A DNA stretch of 15,394 bases, taken from assembly GCA_964579415.1 (NCBI GenBank), contig CAZOGW010000074.1:1-15394 (forward strand), written 5' to 3'. The stretch comes from CAZOGW01 sp964579415. GTDB taxonomy: Bacteria > Actinomycetota > Acidimicrobiia > Spongiisociales > UBA5794. Of the stretch, positions 7,803 through 14,448 are shown piece by piece (the first letter of the stretch is position 1; every line of letters begins with the position of its first letter). Below the pieces are notes generated by a model. That model ran no database searches. It saw only the letters and a list, made by a program, of their open reading frames with translations, and was not told the origin of the DNA. The position numbers were made by a program, and so were the translations under genes.

Positions 7803-8012
7803 ATGAGCAACAGTAAGACACCTGTACTCTCCGCTACGAAGGTCCCTGGCAGGCGGCGGCGCCCCAAGACGGTGGACGGGCTCCGCACCTGCTCTCATCG
7901 AGGCTGCGACACCCAGCTGTCGCGCTACAACCGCAACGGAACGTGCCACGTGCACAGCCCCATCAAGTACCCCCGGGTCCGCGGGCGGGACGTGCCCGCC
8001 GTCGAGTCCTGA
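7803..8012 (+). CDS. Small Cys/His-rich protein, possible zinc-binding, function unknown
   Basis: A 69-residue protein. After a basic stretch (PGRRRRPK, about residues 17-24) comes a compact motif TCSHRGCDTQLSRYN...CHVH, giving C-x4-C, twelve residues, then C-x2-H, which could hold one zinc ion. The C-G-x-x-L-S-R-Y-N flavour is like short zinc-ribbon segments found at the front of some actinobacterial DNA-binding proteins, so a nucleic-acid-binding role is possible but unproven. I chose the ATG at 7803; the frame stays open upstream to 7677, but that would start inside the heptamer hairpin. The HtrA-like protease gene follows 46 bp later on the same strand, so the two may be co-transcribed. 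Confidence is moderate because the gene is short, but the Cys/His spacing argues for real coding. Confidence 0.65.
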   Translation: MSNSKTPVLSATKVPGRRRRPKTVDGLRTCSHRGCDTQLSRYNRNGTCHVHSPIKYPRVRGRDVPAVES

Positions 8013-8046
8013 GACGGCGAACGTAGACCACCGACCCCTGCGATCC

Positions 8047-8052
8047 GAGGAG
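8047..8052 (+). promoter_or_regulatory. Ribosome binding site deciding a TTG start
   Basis: GAGGAG ends six bases before TTG at 8059. No ATG or GTG nearby in that frame is as well placed, so this site fixes the unusual TTG start of the HtrA-like protease. Confidence 0.7.
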
Positions 8053-8058
8053 ACACCG

Positions 8059-9345
8059 TTGGAACACCCCACCCTGACTGAGGGAAACCCGGTCCACACC
8101 GTGCCCGCGAGCCGGGCCCCGGTATGGGACCGGCTCCCTCAGGAGCCGCCCTACGAGCCGGGCGAGCTTCCCATCACCGGCACCATGCCGCAGGTGGGGC
8201 ATGATCCTTTCCGCCCTGCCCCCGCCGCCGCCGTGGTCACTCCCCGCCGTGGGGCGGGCTGGCTGCAGACCATCGCCGCCGCCGCCATCGGTGGGGCGCT
8301 GGTGCTGGTAGGCGTCCAGTTGGTCGGCCCCGACGACAGCGCCGCCAACGCCGACAACGCCTCGGCGGCAACCGTGCAGGCGCCGGTCACCACCCAGCCT
8401 CTGGGGGAGGCGCCCGAGCTGGCAGACGTCGCCGACGCCTCCGCCATCGGCCGGGCCGTCATCCCCAGCCTGGTGACGGTGCAGGTCGGCGAAGGGACCG
8501 GTGAGTTCAACCCGTTCGCCACCGGATCGGGCGTGGTGCTCGACTCCTCCGGCCATATCGTCACCAACCACCACGTCGTCGCCGACGGCAACACGTTCCG
8601 TGTGGTCCTCTCCGACGGTCGGACCAGCTACCCGGCCACCCTGGTGGGGATGGACGCCCTCACCGACCTGGCCGTGCTCAGGATCGGGGCCCCCGACTTG
8701 ACGCCGATCGCCCTCGGCAGCACCGCGTCGCTCGAGGTTGGCGACCCCGCCATCGCGGTGGGCTCCCCGCTCGGGCTCGAGGGTGGCCCCTCGCTCACCG
8801 TCGGCGTCGTCTCCGCCTTCGACCGCAGGGTCCAGCTCTCCGGCGAGGACCAGCTCTTCGGCATGCTGCAAACCGATGCCCCCATCACCCAGGGCTCCAG
8901 CGGGGGTGCCCTGGTCGACTCTGCCGGACGGCTGATCGGGATCACCACCGCCGTCGGCGTGTCCGACGTCGGCATCGAGGGCATCGGCTTTGCCACCCCG
9001 GTAGAGCTGATGCAGCGGGTCACCGACGAGCTGATCTCCCAGGGCGGGGTATCCCACGCCCTCCTCGGCATCAACGGCACCACCTACTTCAGCGACTCCC
9101 AGGACGGGGCCAGCGTCGCCGTGGGCGTCCGGGTCACCTCCGTGGTGCCCGCATCGGGCGCATCGGACGCCGGGATCTCCACCGGAGAGATCATCACAGC
9201 GGTACAGGGGGAACCCATCCTGCGGATGGAAGATCTCATCACCACACTGCGTTACATGGGAGCCGGCGACCAGGTCACCATGGACGTGTCGAACGGGTCG
9301 TCCACCCGGGTGGTGAACGTGACCCTGGGGGAACGCAACGACTGA
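8059..9345 (+). CDS. HtrA/DegP-type membrane-anchored serine protease with one PDZ domain
   Basis: A 428-residue protein. Residues 1-65 are a Pro-rich cytoplasmic segment (with LPQEPPYEPGELP), residues 66-89 a single membrane helix, then a short linker and an S1C trypsin-like domain. The catalytic triad is complete: H172 in VTNHHVV, D203 in LTDLAVL, S281 in QGSSGGALVD. The usual GNSGG is GSSGG here. A single PDZ domain follows from about residue 330, with VTSVVPASGASDAGISTGEIITAV and a C-terminal beta strand. The topology places the protease outside the membrane, as in actinobacterial HtrA/PepD proteins that handle misfolded or signalling envelope proteins. The start is TTG, supported by a well-spaced GAGGAG. 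The only same-strand neighbour close upstream is the small Cys/His protein. Downstream is a structured stretch ending in a terminator-like hairpin. Confidence 0.92.
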   Translation: MEHPTLTEGNPVHTVPASRAPVWDRLPQEPPYEPGELPITGTMPQVGHDPFRPAPAAAVVTPRRGAGWLQTIAAAAIGGALVLVGVQLVGPDDSAANADNASAATVQAPVTTQPLGEAPELADVADASAIGRAVIPSLVTVQVGEGTGEFNPFATGSGVVLDSSGHIVTNHHVVADGNTFRVVLSDGRTSYPATLVGMDALTDLAVLRIGAPDLTPIALGSTASLEVGDPAIAVGSPLGLEGGPSLTVGVVSAFDRRVQLSGEDQLFGMLQTDAPITQGSSGGALVDSAGRLIGITTAVGVSDVGIEGIGFATPVELMQRVTDELISQGGVSHALLGINGTTYFSDSQDGASVAVGVRVTSVVPASGASDAGISTGEIITAVQGEPILRMEDLITTLRYMGAGDQVTMDVSNGSSTRVVNVTLGERND

Positions 9346-9379
9346 CTCGGGACGTCGAACATAAGAGGACCAACCACAC

Positions 9380-9448
9380 GGCGCCGGCAACGGCGCCAAA
9401 GGACGCAGGGCCAGCAGGATCCCATCCTCCCTCTCTCCCGGGATCCTG
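9380..9448 (+). other. Two successive hairpins downstream of the protease gene (possible 3' UTR or small RNA structure)
   Basis: The first hairpin pairs GGCGCCG at 9380-9386 with CGGCGCC at 9391-9397 and closes with GCAA, a GNRA-type tetraloop. The second pairs CAGGATCCC at 9415-9423 with GGGATCCTG at 9440-9448 around a 16-base pyrimidine-rich loop. Together with the terminator-like stem at 9461-9495 they make three stems in 116 bases with no open frame of note. This could be an extended 3' UTR of the protease mRNA or a separate small RNA. I see no clear promoter for the latter. It matches no RNA family that I recognise. Confidence 0.5.
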
Positions 9449-9460
9449 AGTCCTGCCAAG

Positions 9461-9500
9461 CGATGCCCGCCCGGGCTCCCACCGGGCGGGCATCGTGCTT
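9461..9500 (+). terminator. Strong hairpin terminator
   Basis: A perfect 14-bp GC-rich stem, 9461-9474 with 9482-9495, has a 7-base loop (GCTCCCA) and is followed by TGCTTCTT, a modest T-rich tail. It is well placed to end transcription from the protease gene. The tail is imperfect, so the evidence is the stem strength and position. Confidence 0.7.
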
Positions 9501-9506
9501 CTTGCG

Positions 9507-9534
9507 TACTATGTACTACGTACTACGCACTACG
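9507..9534 (+). repeat. Four tandem 7-bp repeats (TACTACG type)
   Basis: The units are TACTATG, TACTACG, TACTACG and CACTACG, head to tail without spacers, 18-45 bp before the M3 peptidase start. The same period and the same TACT opening recur in the inverted repeat at 7657-7716. No inverted partner arm is present here. The repeats fall in the leader of the peptidase gene and could affect its expression, or be slippage-prone filler. They are not a CRISPR array, being far too short and without spacers. Confidence 0.75.
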
Positions 9535-9551
9535 TGATTAGCCTCGGGGGA

Positions 9552-11501
9552 ATGTTGCATGACTACACGGAGGTGACGGCCGCCGCCATCGAGCGGGAGA
9601 CGGCCGCGGCGCTGGCCGCCGCCGACACCCTGGTCGACGCCGCCGCCACTTCCGCCGCCTCGACCTACGACGACGTGCTGGAACCGCTCGAGGACGCTTC
9701 GACGCTCAGCGGCGACGCCTTCGGGCTGTGGGCGTTCCTGGGGAAGGTGAGCCCCGACGCCGCCGTGCGGGAAGCCGGCGTCGCCGCCGAGGAGCGCCTC
9801 ACCAAATGGTCGAGCGACCTGGTGTTCCGCAAGGACCTGTACGACGCGCTGACCCGCTATGCGGCCAGCGACGACGCCGCCGCACTCGGCGGAGAGCGAC
9901 GCAAGCTGCTCGACGAGTGGGTGCGTGACCTGCGCCGCACCGGTCACGACCTCGATGACGACGCCCAGGAGAGGCTGAAGGAGCTGAAGACCCGTCTCAT
10001 CGAACTGGAGGTGGCGTTCAACCACAACATCGACGCGGTGGTCGACGGCCTCGAGCTGACGGTCGAGCAACTCGACGGCCTCCCCGCCTCGTACATCGAG
10101 GGACTGGAGGAGCGGGACGGCGGAAAACGTTTCGTCTCGCTGGCATACCCCGACTACATCCCCTTCATGGAGCAGGCAACCGACCGGGACCTGCGCCGCC
10201 GGCTGCAGTTCCTGTTCTGGAACCGGGCGGCCGTCGAGAACCGGCCACTCATGGAAGAGGCCGTCGCCATCCGTCAGGAGATCGCCGGGATGCTCGGCTA
10301 CCCCTCCTGGGCGCACTACTCCACCGAGGTGAAGATGGCGGCGGAGCCGGATGCCGTCGACGCCTTATGGGACTCGGTCCTCCCCGGGCTCACCGCCATG
10401 GCGCATGGCGAACTCGAGGTGCTCACGGAACTCCTCCGGGAGGACCATCCCGGCGAGCAGGTGATGCCTTGGGACTGGACGTACCTGCACAACAGGCAAC
10501 TCCGAGACCGGCACGGAGTCGACATCAACCAGGTGGCCCGCTTCTTCCCGCTGGGGCAGACGATCGAGGGGATGTTCGCCATCACCGGCGAGGTGTTCGG
10601 CCTGGACTATCGCCGGGTCGAGAACACCGGTGCCTGGCATCCCGACGTGCTCCTCTACGAGATCCGCAACCGGGGCGAGGAGGAGCCGATCGCCTGGTTC
10701 TACGCCGACCTCTTCCCCCGCGAGGGCAAGTACGGGCACGCCGCCGCTTTCCCGCTGCGCTACGGGCGCCGCCAACCCGACGGCTCGTACCGCGCGCCGG
10801 TGGCCGCCATCGTCGCCAACTTCACCAAGCCGACAGCCACCGCCCCGTCTCTGCTCAAGCACGATGAGGTGGTGACGCTCTTCCACGAGTTCGGCCACAT
10901 CCTCCACTTCTGCCTCACCACCGTCGACACCTACCGGTTCTCCGGGTACGACGCCGAATGGGACTTCGTCGAGGCGCCGTCGCAGATCATGGAGAACTGG
11001 GTGTGGGACGCCGGCGTACTGCGCCGCTTCGCTCGTGACTACGAGACGGCCGAGCCGATCCCCGAGGATCTGGTCGACCGGCTGGTGGCCGCCCGCGACC
11101 TCAACGCCGGGCTACACAACGTCCGCCAGATCTTCCTGGGCAAGCTCGACATGGACATGCACCACGACCGGGTCGGCGACAGCCTCGACGAGATATACCG
11201 CGATGCCTACGCATACACCCTGCTCCCCTTCCACGAGGGCACCTTCTTTCCGGCGTCGTTCGGTCACCTCATGGGAGGCTACGACGCCGGCTACTACGGC
11301 TACATGTGGGCCCACGTCTACGGCGACGACATGTTCTCGGTCTTCGAGGAGGAGGGTGTCCTCGACCCGGAAGTCGGTCGCCGCTACCGCGACGAGGTGC
11401 TCGCCACCGGCGGTTCCCGCCCCGCCATCGAACACCTGCGAGCCTTCCTGGGCAGGGAGCCGGACAGCAGGGCGTTCCTGGAGCGCCTCGGTATCGGGTA
11501 G
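9552..11501 (+). CDS. M3A-family zinc oligopeptidase (thimet oligopeptidase/PrlC/Dcp-like)
   Basis: A 649-residue cytosolic metallopeptidase with no signal peptide. The zinc motif is H445-E446-F-G-H449 in VVTLFHEFGHILH. The third ligand is E474 in WDFVEAPSQIMENW, exactly 29 residues after the first His, as in thimet oligopeptidase. Near the C-terminus, GYDAGYYGYMWAHVYGDDMF is the conserved Tyr/Gly substrate-binding segment. The helical N-terminal half is typical of M3 enzymes, whose closed channel limits them to short peptides, so the role is intracellular peptide turnover. The start is uncertain: ATG 9552 begins the family-like sequence, but GGGGG lies almost against it, so the TTG at 9555 is a real alternative. 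An upstream in-frame ATG at 9495 would force translation through the repeat array and is not favoured. Confidence 0.9.
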   Translation: MLHDYTEVTAAAIERETAAALAAADTLVDAAATSAASTYDDVLEPLEDASTLSGDAFGLWAFLGKVSPDAAVREAGVAAEERLTKWSSDLVFRKDLYDALTRYAASDDAAALGGERRKLLDEWVRDLRRTGHDLDDDAQERLKELKTRLIELEVAFNHNIDAVVDGLELTVEQLDGLPASYIEGLEERDGGKRFVSLAYPDYIPFMEQATDRDLRRRLQFLFWNRAAVENRPLMEEAVAIRQEIAGMLGYPSWAHYSTEVKMAAEPDAVDALWDSVLPGLTAMAHGELEVLTELLREDHPGEQVMPWDWTYLHNRQLRDRHGVDINQVARFFPLGQTIEGMFAITGEVFGLDYRRVENTGAWHPDVLLYEIRNRGEEEPIAWFYADLFPREGKYGHAAAFPLRYGRRQPDGSYRAPVAAIVANFTKPTATAPSLLKHDEVVTLFHEFGHILHFCLTTVDTYRFSGYDAEWDFVEAPSQIMENWVWDAGVLRRFARDYETAEPIPEDLVDRLVAARDLNAGLHNVRQIFLGKLDMDMHHDRVGDSLDEIYRDAYAYTLLPFHEGTFFPASFGHLMGGYDAGYYGYMWAHVYGDDMFSVFEEEGVLDPEVGRRYRDEVLATGGSRPAIEHLRAFLGREPDSRAFLERLGIG

Positions 11502-11511
11502 CGGCCCGCGC

Positions 11512-11545
11512 TACAGTCCCCCACGCGCGCTTGATCCACGGGAGG
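11512..11545 (+). promoter_or_regulatory. -10 box TACAGT and ribosome site GGGAGG of the LVIVD-type gene
   Basis: TACAGT sits at 11512-11517, just past the M3 peptidase stop, and would give a leader of about 26 bases. GGGAGG at 11540-11545 lies five bases before the ATG at 11551, an ideal spacing. No clear -35 box is seen, so the promoter is tentative and the ribosome site is firm. Confidence 0.5.
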
Positions 11546-11550
11546 AACCA

Positions 11551-13041
11551 ATGCGACGGCGGCTGTCCCTGATCACCCTTGCTCTGCTGCTCGTGCCCCT
11601 GGCCGGCCCTGCGGGCGCGGCCGGCGCCCAGGACCTGCCCCCGGGCGACTACGAGAACGTGGACTACTTCGGCACACTGCCCGACACGTCGGGCGCGGTG
11701 TCGATCAACTTCCTCGACTACAGCGGGCGCGACGTCATGGTGGTGAGCGGTACGTTCGGTCTCAAGACCTACGACCTCACCAACCCCGTCGCACCCGTCT
11801 TCCTCGACCACTTCACCGACGCCGAGTTGCGTCTCCCCGGCGACACCAGCACCACGGGACGTACCTTCTGGCAGAACGAGGACATCGACGTCGACCACAG
11901 GCGCAAGCTGGCGTTCATGGCACGCGATCCTCGCGCCTACAACGGCACCACCGGCAACCCGAACTCGGTGTCCGGGGTCTACATCCTCAGCCTGGTCAAC
12001 CCGTCGAACATCCAGTTGGTGCATTTCGAGCAGATCCCCACCGGCCACACCTCGACATGCGTCAACGATTGCGACTTCCTGTGGACCGGCGGCCCGGCGA
12101 GCAGTACGGCGCAGTCGGGCGACTGGCCCGGGGGCCGGCCCATCTTCGTGACCGACGTACGCGACCTGGACAACATCGTGACCTCGCCGATCCCGATCGA
12201 CCTGGGCCGCTCCGACGGCGTGACCGCCTACTCACACGACGTGCAGGTCGACGAGGCGGGGATCGCCTGGGTGTCCGGCTCCGGCGGCGTACGCGGGTAC
12301 CTCACCTCGGGACGCCACCGCGACCCGGTCACCGGCGTGAAGCGGATGGCCACGCCACTCGACCCGATCCCCTTCGCCGGGGGCGGCATCCAGGAGTCGG
12401 CGGCGCCGAGCCGCTTCCTCCACAACGCCATCAGGCCCATCGACCAGCAGTACGACACCGGCGACCGGCGCCGCACCTACCGGCCCGACGAGCTGATCTT
12501 CGTCACCGAGGAGGCGTTCGGCTCGCCGACCTGTGACGGCGTCGGCGTGTTCGTCATCGCCACACTGAAACAGAGCCAGTTCGGCGGGGGTTGGACCTCC
12601 ACGCCGGCGGCCCCGTTCCGGCTGGAGACGGTGGGAACGTGGAGCCCCCACGGTCAGGACGGCACCGTGACCGGCGTCAACTGCTCGGCCCACTACTTCG
12701 ACATGGAAGGCAGCATCGTCGCCTACTCGTGGTACGCCCAGGGAACCCGCTTCCTCGACGTGTCCGACCCGGCCAACCCGATCCAGGTGGGATACTTCCG
12801 GCCCAACGGGACGTCGAGCTACGCGCCGTACTTCCACGGCGACTACGTCTACCTGGCCGACATCAACCGCGGCGTCACCATCCTCAGGCTGTCCGAGGGC
12901 GGCGAGGCGGCGGCGGCGGCAGGGTTCGAGGTTGCGGCGCCACCGATGTCACAGGCGCACATCGCGGTGTCCCGTGCGCTTGGTGCGGAGTACGAGGCAG
13001 ACGACATCCTCGGGTGGGCCTGCCCCATCCCGTCCGCATAG
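11551..13041 (+). CDS. Secreted LVIVD-repeat-type beta-propeller protein
   Basis: A 496-residue exported protein. A signal peptide of about 26 residues (MRRR, a hydrophobic core, then AGA-Q) is expected to be cleaved before Q27; there is no lipobox and no C-terminal anchor, so it should be released or loosely held. The body has repeated strands of the LVIVD type: VMVVSGTFGLKTYDLTNPVAPVF near the front, GVYILSLVNPSNIQLV, RPIFVTDVRDLDN, and GTRFLDVSDPANPIQVGYF with YVYLADINRGVTIL near the end. These form propeller blades in bacterial surface proteins of mostly unknown function. Cysteines occur as C-x3-C in TSTCVNDCDF and near the C-terminus, fitting an oxidising location. Expression may come from its own promoter after the peptidase gene. 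A strong hairpin lies 20 bp after the stop. Confidence 0.82.
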   Translation: MRRRLSLITLALLLVPLAGPAGAAGAQDLPPGDYENVDYFGTLPDTSGAVSINFLDYSGRDVMVVSGTFGLKTYDLTNPVAPVFLDHFTDAELRLPGDTSTTGRTFWQNEDIDVDHRRKLAFMARDPRAYNGTTGNPNSVSGVYILSLVNPSNIQLVHFEQIPTGHTSTCVNDCDFLWTGGPASSTAQSGDWPGGRPIFVTDVRDLDNIVTSPIPIDLGRSDGVTAYSHDVQVDEAGIAWVSGSGGVRGYLTSGRHRDPVTGVKRMATPLDPIPFAGGGIQESAAPSRFLHNAIRPIDQQYDTGDRRRTYRPDELIFVTEEAFGSPTCDGVGVFVIATLKQSQFGGGWTSTPAAPFRLETVGTWSPHGQDGTVTGVNCSAHYFDMEGSIVAYSWYAQGTRFLDVSDPANPIQVGYFRPNGTSSYAPYFHGDYVYLADINRGVTILRLSEGGEAAAAAGFEVAAPPMSQAHIAVSRALGAEYEADDILGWACPIPSA

Positions 13042-13061
13042 GAGCCGGCACCAGTCCGTAC

Positions 13062-13105
13062 CGCATCACCCGGCCGGCGCCCCCCCTCGCCGGCCGGGTG
13101 ATGCG
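13062..13105. terminator. 18-bp perfect hairpin between convergent genes, likely bidirectional terminator
   Basis: Bases 13062-13079 pair without mismatch to 13088-13105 (CGCATCACC... with ...GGTGATGCG), leaving an 8-base loop of seven C and one T. It lies between the + strand LVIVD-type gene and the - strand menE-like gene, so it can stop transcription in both directions. Neither side has a proper T-run, so the evidence is stem strength and location. Confidence 0.7.
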
Positions 13106-13115
13106 CCTCCTCTCC

Positions 13116-13136
13116 GGCTCCGCCTCAGGCGGAACC
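13116..13136 (-). terminator. Hairpin whose three-base loop is the menE-like stop codon
   Basis: On the - strand, GGTTCCGCC pairs with GGCGGAGCC around the loop TGA, which is the stop codon of the menE-like gene. Eight pairs are Watson-Crick and one is G-U; read on the + strand that position is an A-C mismatch, so the structure fits the - strand transcript. It may support termination together with the next stem. Confidence 0.45.
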
Positions 13137-14423
13137 TGAATAGGTTTCGATGACGCTGCGGCGGTCGAGCTTGCCCGTGGCGAGCCGAGGCAGCGACGCA
13201 ACCAGCAGCCAGCGGCGCGGGACCTCGGCAGGCCGCAGCACGGCGCCGGCGTGGGCGGCGAGATTCGCCTCGGTGACCGCGCCGTCGGTGGCGACCACGG
13301 CGGTGACGATGGCCCCCCACTCGTCATCAGGAGCGCCGAAGACGACGGCGCCGTTGACCCCGGGCACCGACATGAGGGCTGCCTCGACGACGGCGGGATC
13401 GACGTTCTCGCCGCCGGTCACCACGACATCGTCGGCCCGGCCGCTGACCACGAGCCGGCCGGCGGCGTCGAACCGGCCCCTGTCGGCGGTGACCAGCGGC
13501 CCGGTGCGGGGCCGCTCGTAGGCGTACCCCGGGCTCACCGCAGGCCCGTCCACGGTCACGATGCCGCCGTCCACGGTGACGGAGAGGCCGGCGAGCGGGC
13601 GGCCCACCGTTCCCAGGCTCTCCCGCTCCTCGCCCGGGACGACCGTGGCGACCTGGGAGGCCGTCTCGGTCATTCCGTACGTGATCAGCGCGGGGATGCC
13701 CATGTCGAGGGCCTGCTCGACGAGCTCGGCGCCGGAGGCGGCGCCGCCGACGAGAACGGCGCGCACCCGCTCCGTGCCGTTGCCCGCTCCCCCGTGGCGG
13801 ACCATACGGTGCAGCATCGTGGGAACGACGCTGGCAACGGTGACGTCCCCGGCCGCCATGGCGCCGAACACCCGGCCGGCGTGGAAACTCTCATGCAGCA
13901 CCACCGCCCCGCCGGCCGCGGCCGTCCGCAGCAGCACCATCAGCCCGCCGGCGTGGAACAGCGGCAGCACGGCCAGCCACCGGTCAGCGGGGCCGTTGCC
14001 GATGCGCCGCTGGGAGGCGTCCACCGCGGCGGTGACATTGCCCCAGGTGAGCACGACGGGTCGGGGCGTGCCGGTGCTCCCCGAGGTGAGCAGCCAGGTG
14101 TGGGCCTCGGCGGCGAAGGCCACTCCGGTGGTGCCCTCAGGCGGGTCGGGAAGGTGGGGTGTGCGTAGCTCCGGGTCGACCGGGACGGCCACGGCGCTGC
14201 TGCGCCACACCGCCCACAGCGTGAGCACCGTGGCGAGGTCGCGGCGGGCGGGGATCACGAGGCGCTCCCCGGGGACGAGATCCAGATCCATCGCCCGCGC
14301 CGTCACCGCATCGTCCAAGGCGGCGTAGGTCAACTCGGCGCCGCCATCGAGGACCAGGGCGGGGGCCTGCGGGGCGCGGGCGGCGGCTTCGGCTACCGGA
14401 TCGACGAGAGGGGCGTCATCCAT
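13125..14423 (-). CDS. menE: AMP-forming acyl-CoA ligase, probable o-succinylbenzoate-CoA ligase
   Basis: A 432-residue member of the ANL adenylate-forming family. The ATP loop is TSGSTGTPRPV at residues 113-123, with Arg121 where Lys is usual. The A5 motif is YGMTETASQV, the A7/A8 region RFDAAGRLVVSGRADDVVVTGGENVDP, and the A10 lysine K418 lies in LATGKLDR. The specific assignment to MenE, which makes o-succinylbenzoyl-CoA in menaquinone synthesis, rests on the modest length and on the divergent neighbour menB, the next enzyme in the pathway; the fold alone would allow other acyl substrates. I chose the ATG at 14423 because the family-like sequence begins there; longer starts up to 14516 would run into menB. 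No ribosome site is evident, suggesting a leaderless or very short leader. Confidence 0.82.
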   Translation of the reverse strand: MDDAPLVDPVAEAAARAPQAPALVLDGGAELTYAALDDAVTARAMDLDLVPGERLVIPARRDLATVLTLWAVWRSSAVAVPVDPELRTPHLPDPPEGTTGVAFAAEAHTWLLTSGSTGTPRPVVLTWGNVTAAVDASQRRIGNGPADRWLAVLPLFHAGGLMVLLRTAAAGGAVVLHESFHAGRVFGAMAAGDVTVASVVPTMLHRMVRHGGAGNGTERVRAVLVGGAASGAELVEQALDMGIPALITYGMTETASQVATVVPGEERESLGTVGRPLAGLSVTVDGGIVTVDGPAVSPGYAYERPRTGPLVTADRGRFDAAGRLVVSGRADDVVVTGGENVDPAVVEAALMSVPGVNGAVVFGAPDDEWGAIVTAVVATDGAVTEANLAAHAGAVLRPAEVPRRWLLVASLPRLATGKLDRRSVIETYSGSA

Positions 14424-14431
14424 GTGCTCAC

Positions 14432-14440
14432 TACAGTATC
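14432..14440. promoter_or_regulatory. Overlapping mirror-image -10 boxes of the divergent menE-like and menB genes
   Basis: TACAGT (+ strand, 14432-14437) and TACTGT (- strand, 14438-14433) occupy almost the same bases. From each box the start codon is close: 11 bases to the menB ATG and 9 bases to the menE-like ATG. Both mRNAs would have leaders of only a few bases. Whole intergenic distance is 25 bp, so polymerase can probably bind in only one direction at a time. -35 boxes are not recognisable. Confidence 0.5.
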
Positions 14441-14448
14441 GGGCGACC

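Noticed and set aside
8881..8910. GSSGG in place of GNSGG as a sign of an inactive protease
   Set aside because: The nucleophile serine, the His and the Asp are all present and the change is at the residue before the serine, which tolerates Ser; activity is expected.
7963..9459. A 498-codon open frame on the - strand opposite the HtrA-type protease
   Set aside because: The + strand has a full catalytic triad and PDZ domain; the antisense product has no recognisable domain.
9507..9534. A CRISPR-like or phage attachment array
   Set aside because: Units are 7 bp with no spacers, no cas genes are present, and no integrase or tRNA is nearby.
9495..9551. An upstream ATG start for the M3 peptidase
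   Set aside because: It begins at the last base of the terminator stem and would translate the 7-bp repeats into a Tyr/Thr-rich tail unlike M3 N-termini.
13062..13136. A 6C-type actinobacterial RNA
   Set aside because: That motif needs two hairpins with C-runs in the loops; only the first hairpin here has one, and its position between convergent genes fits a terminator better.
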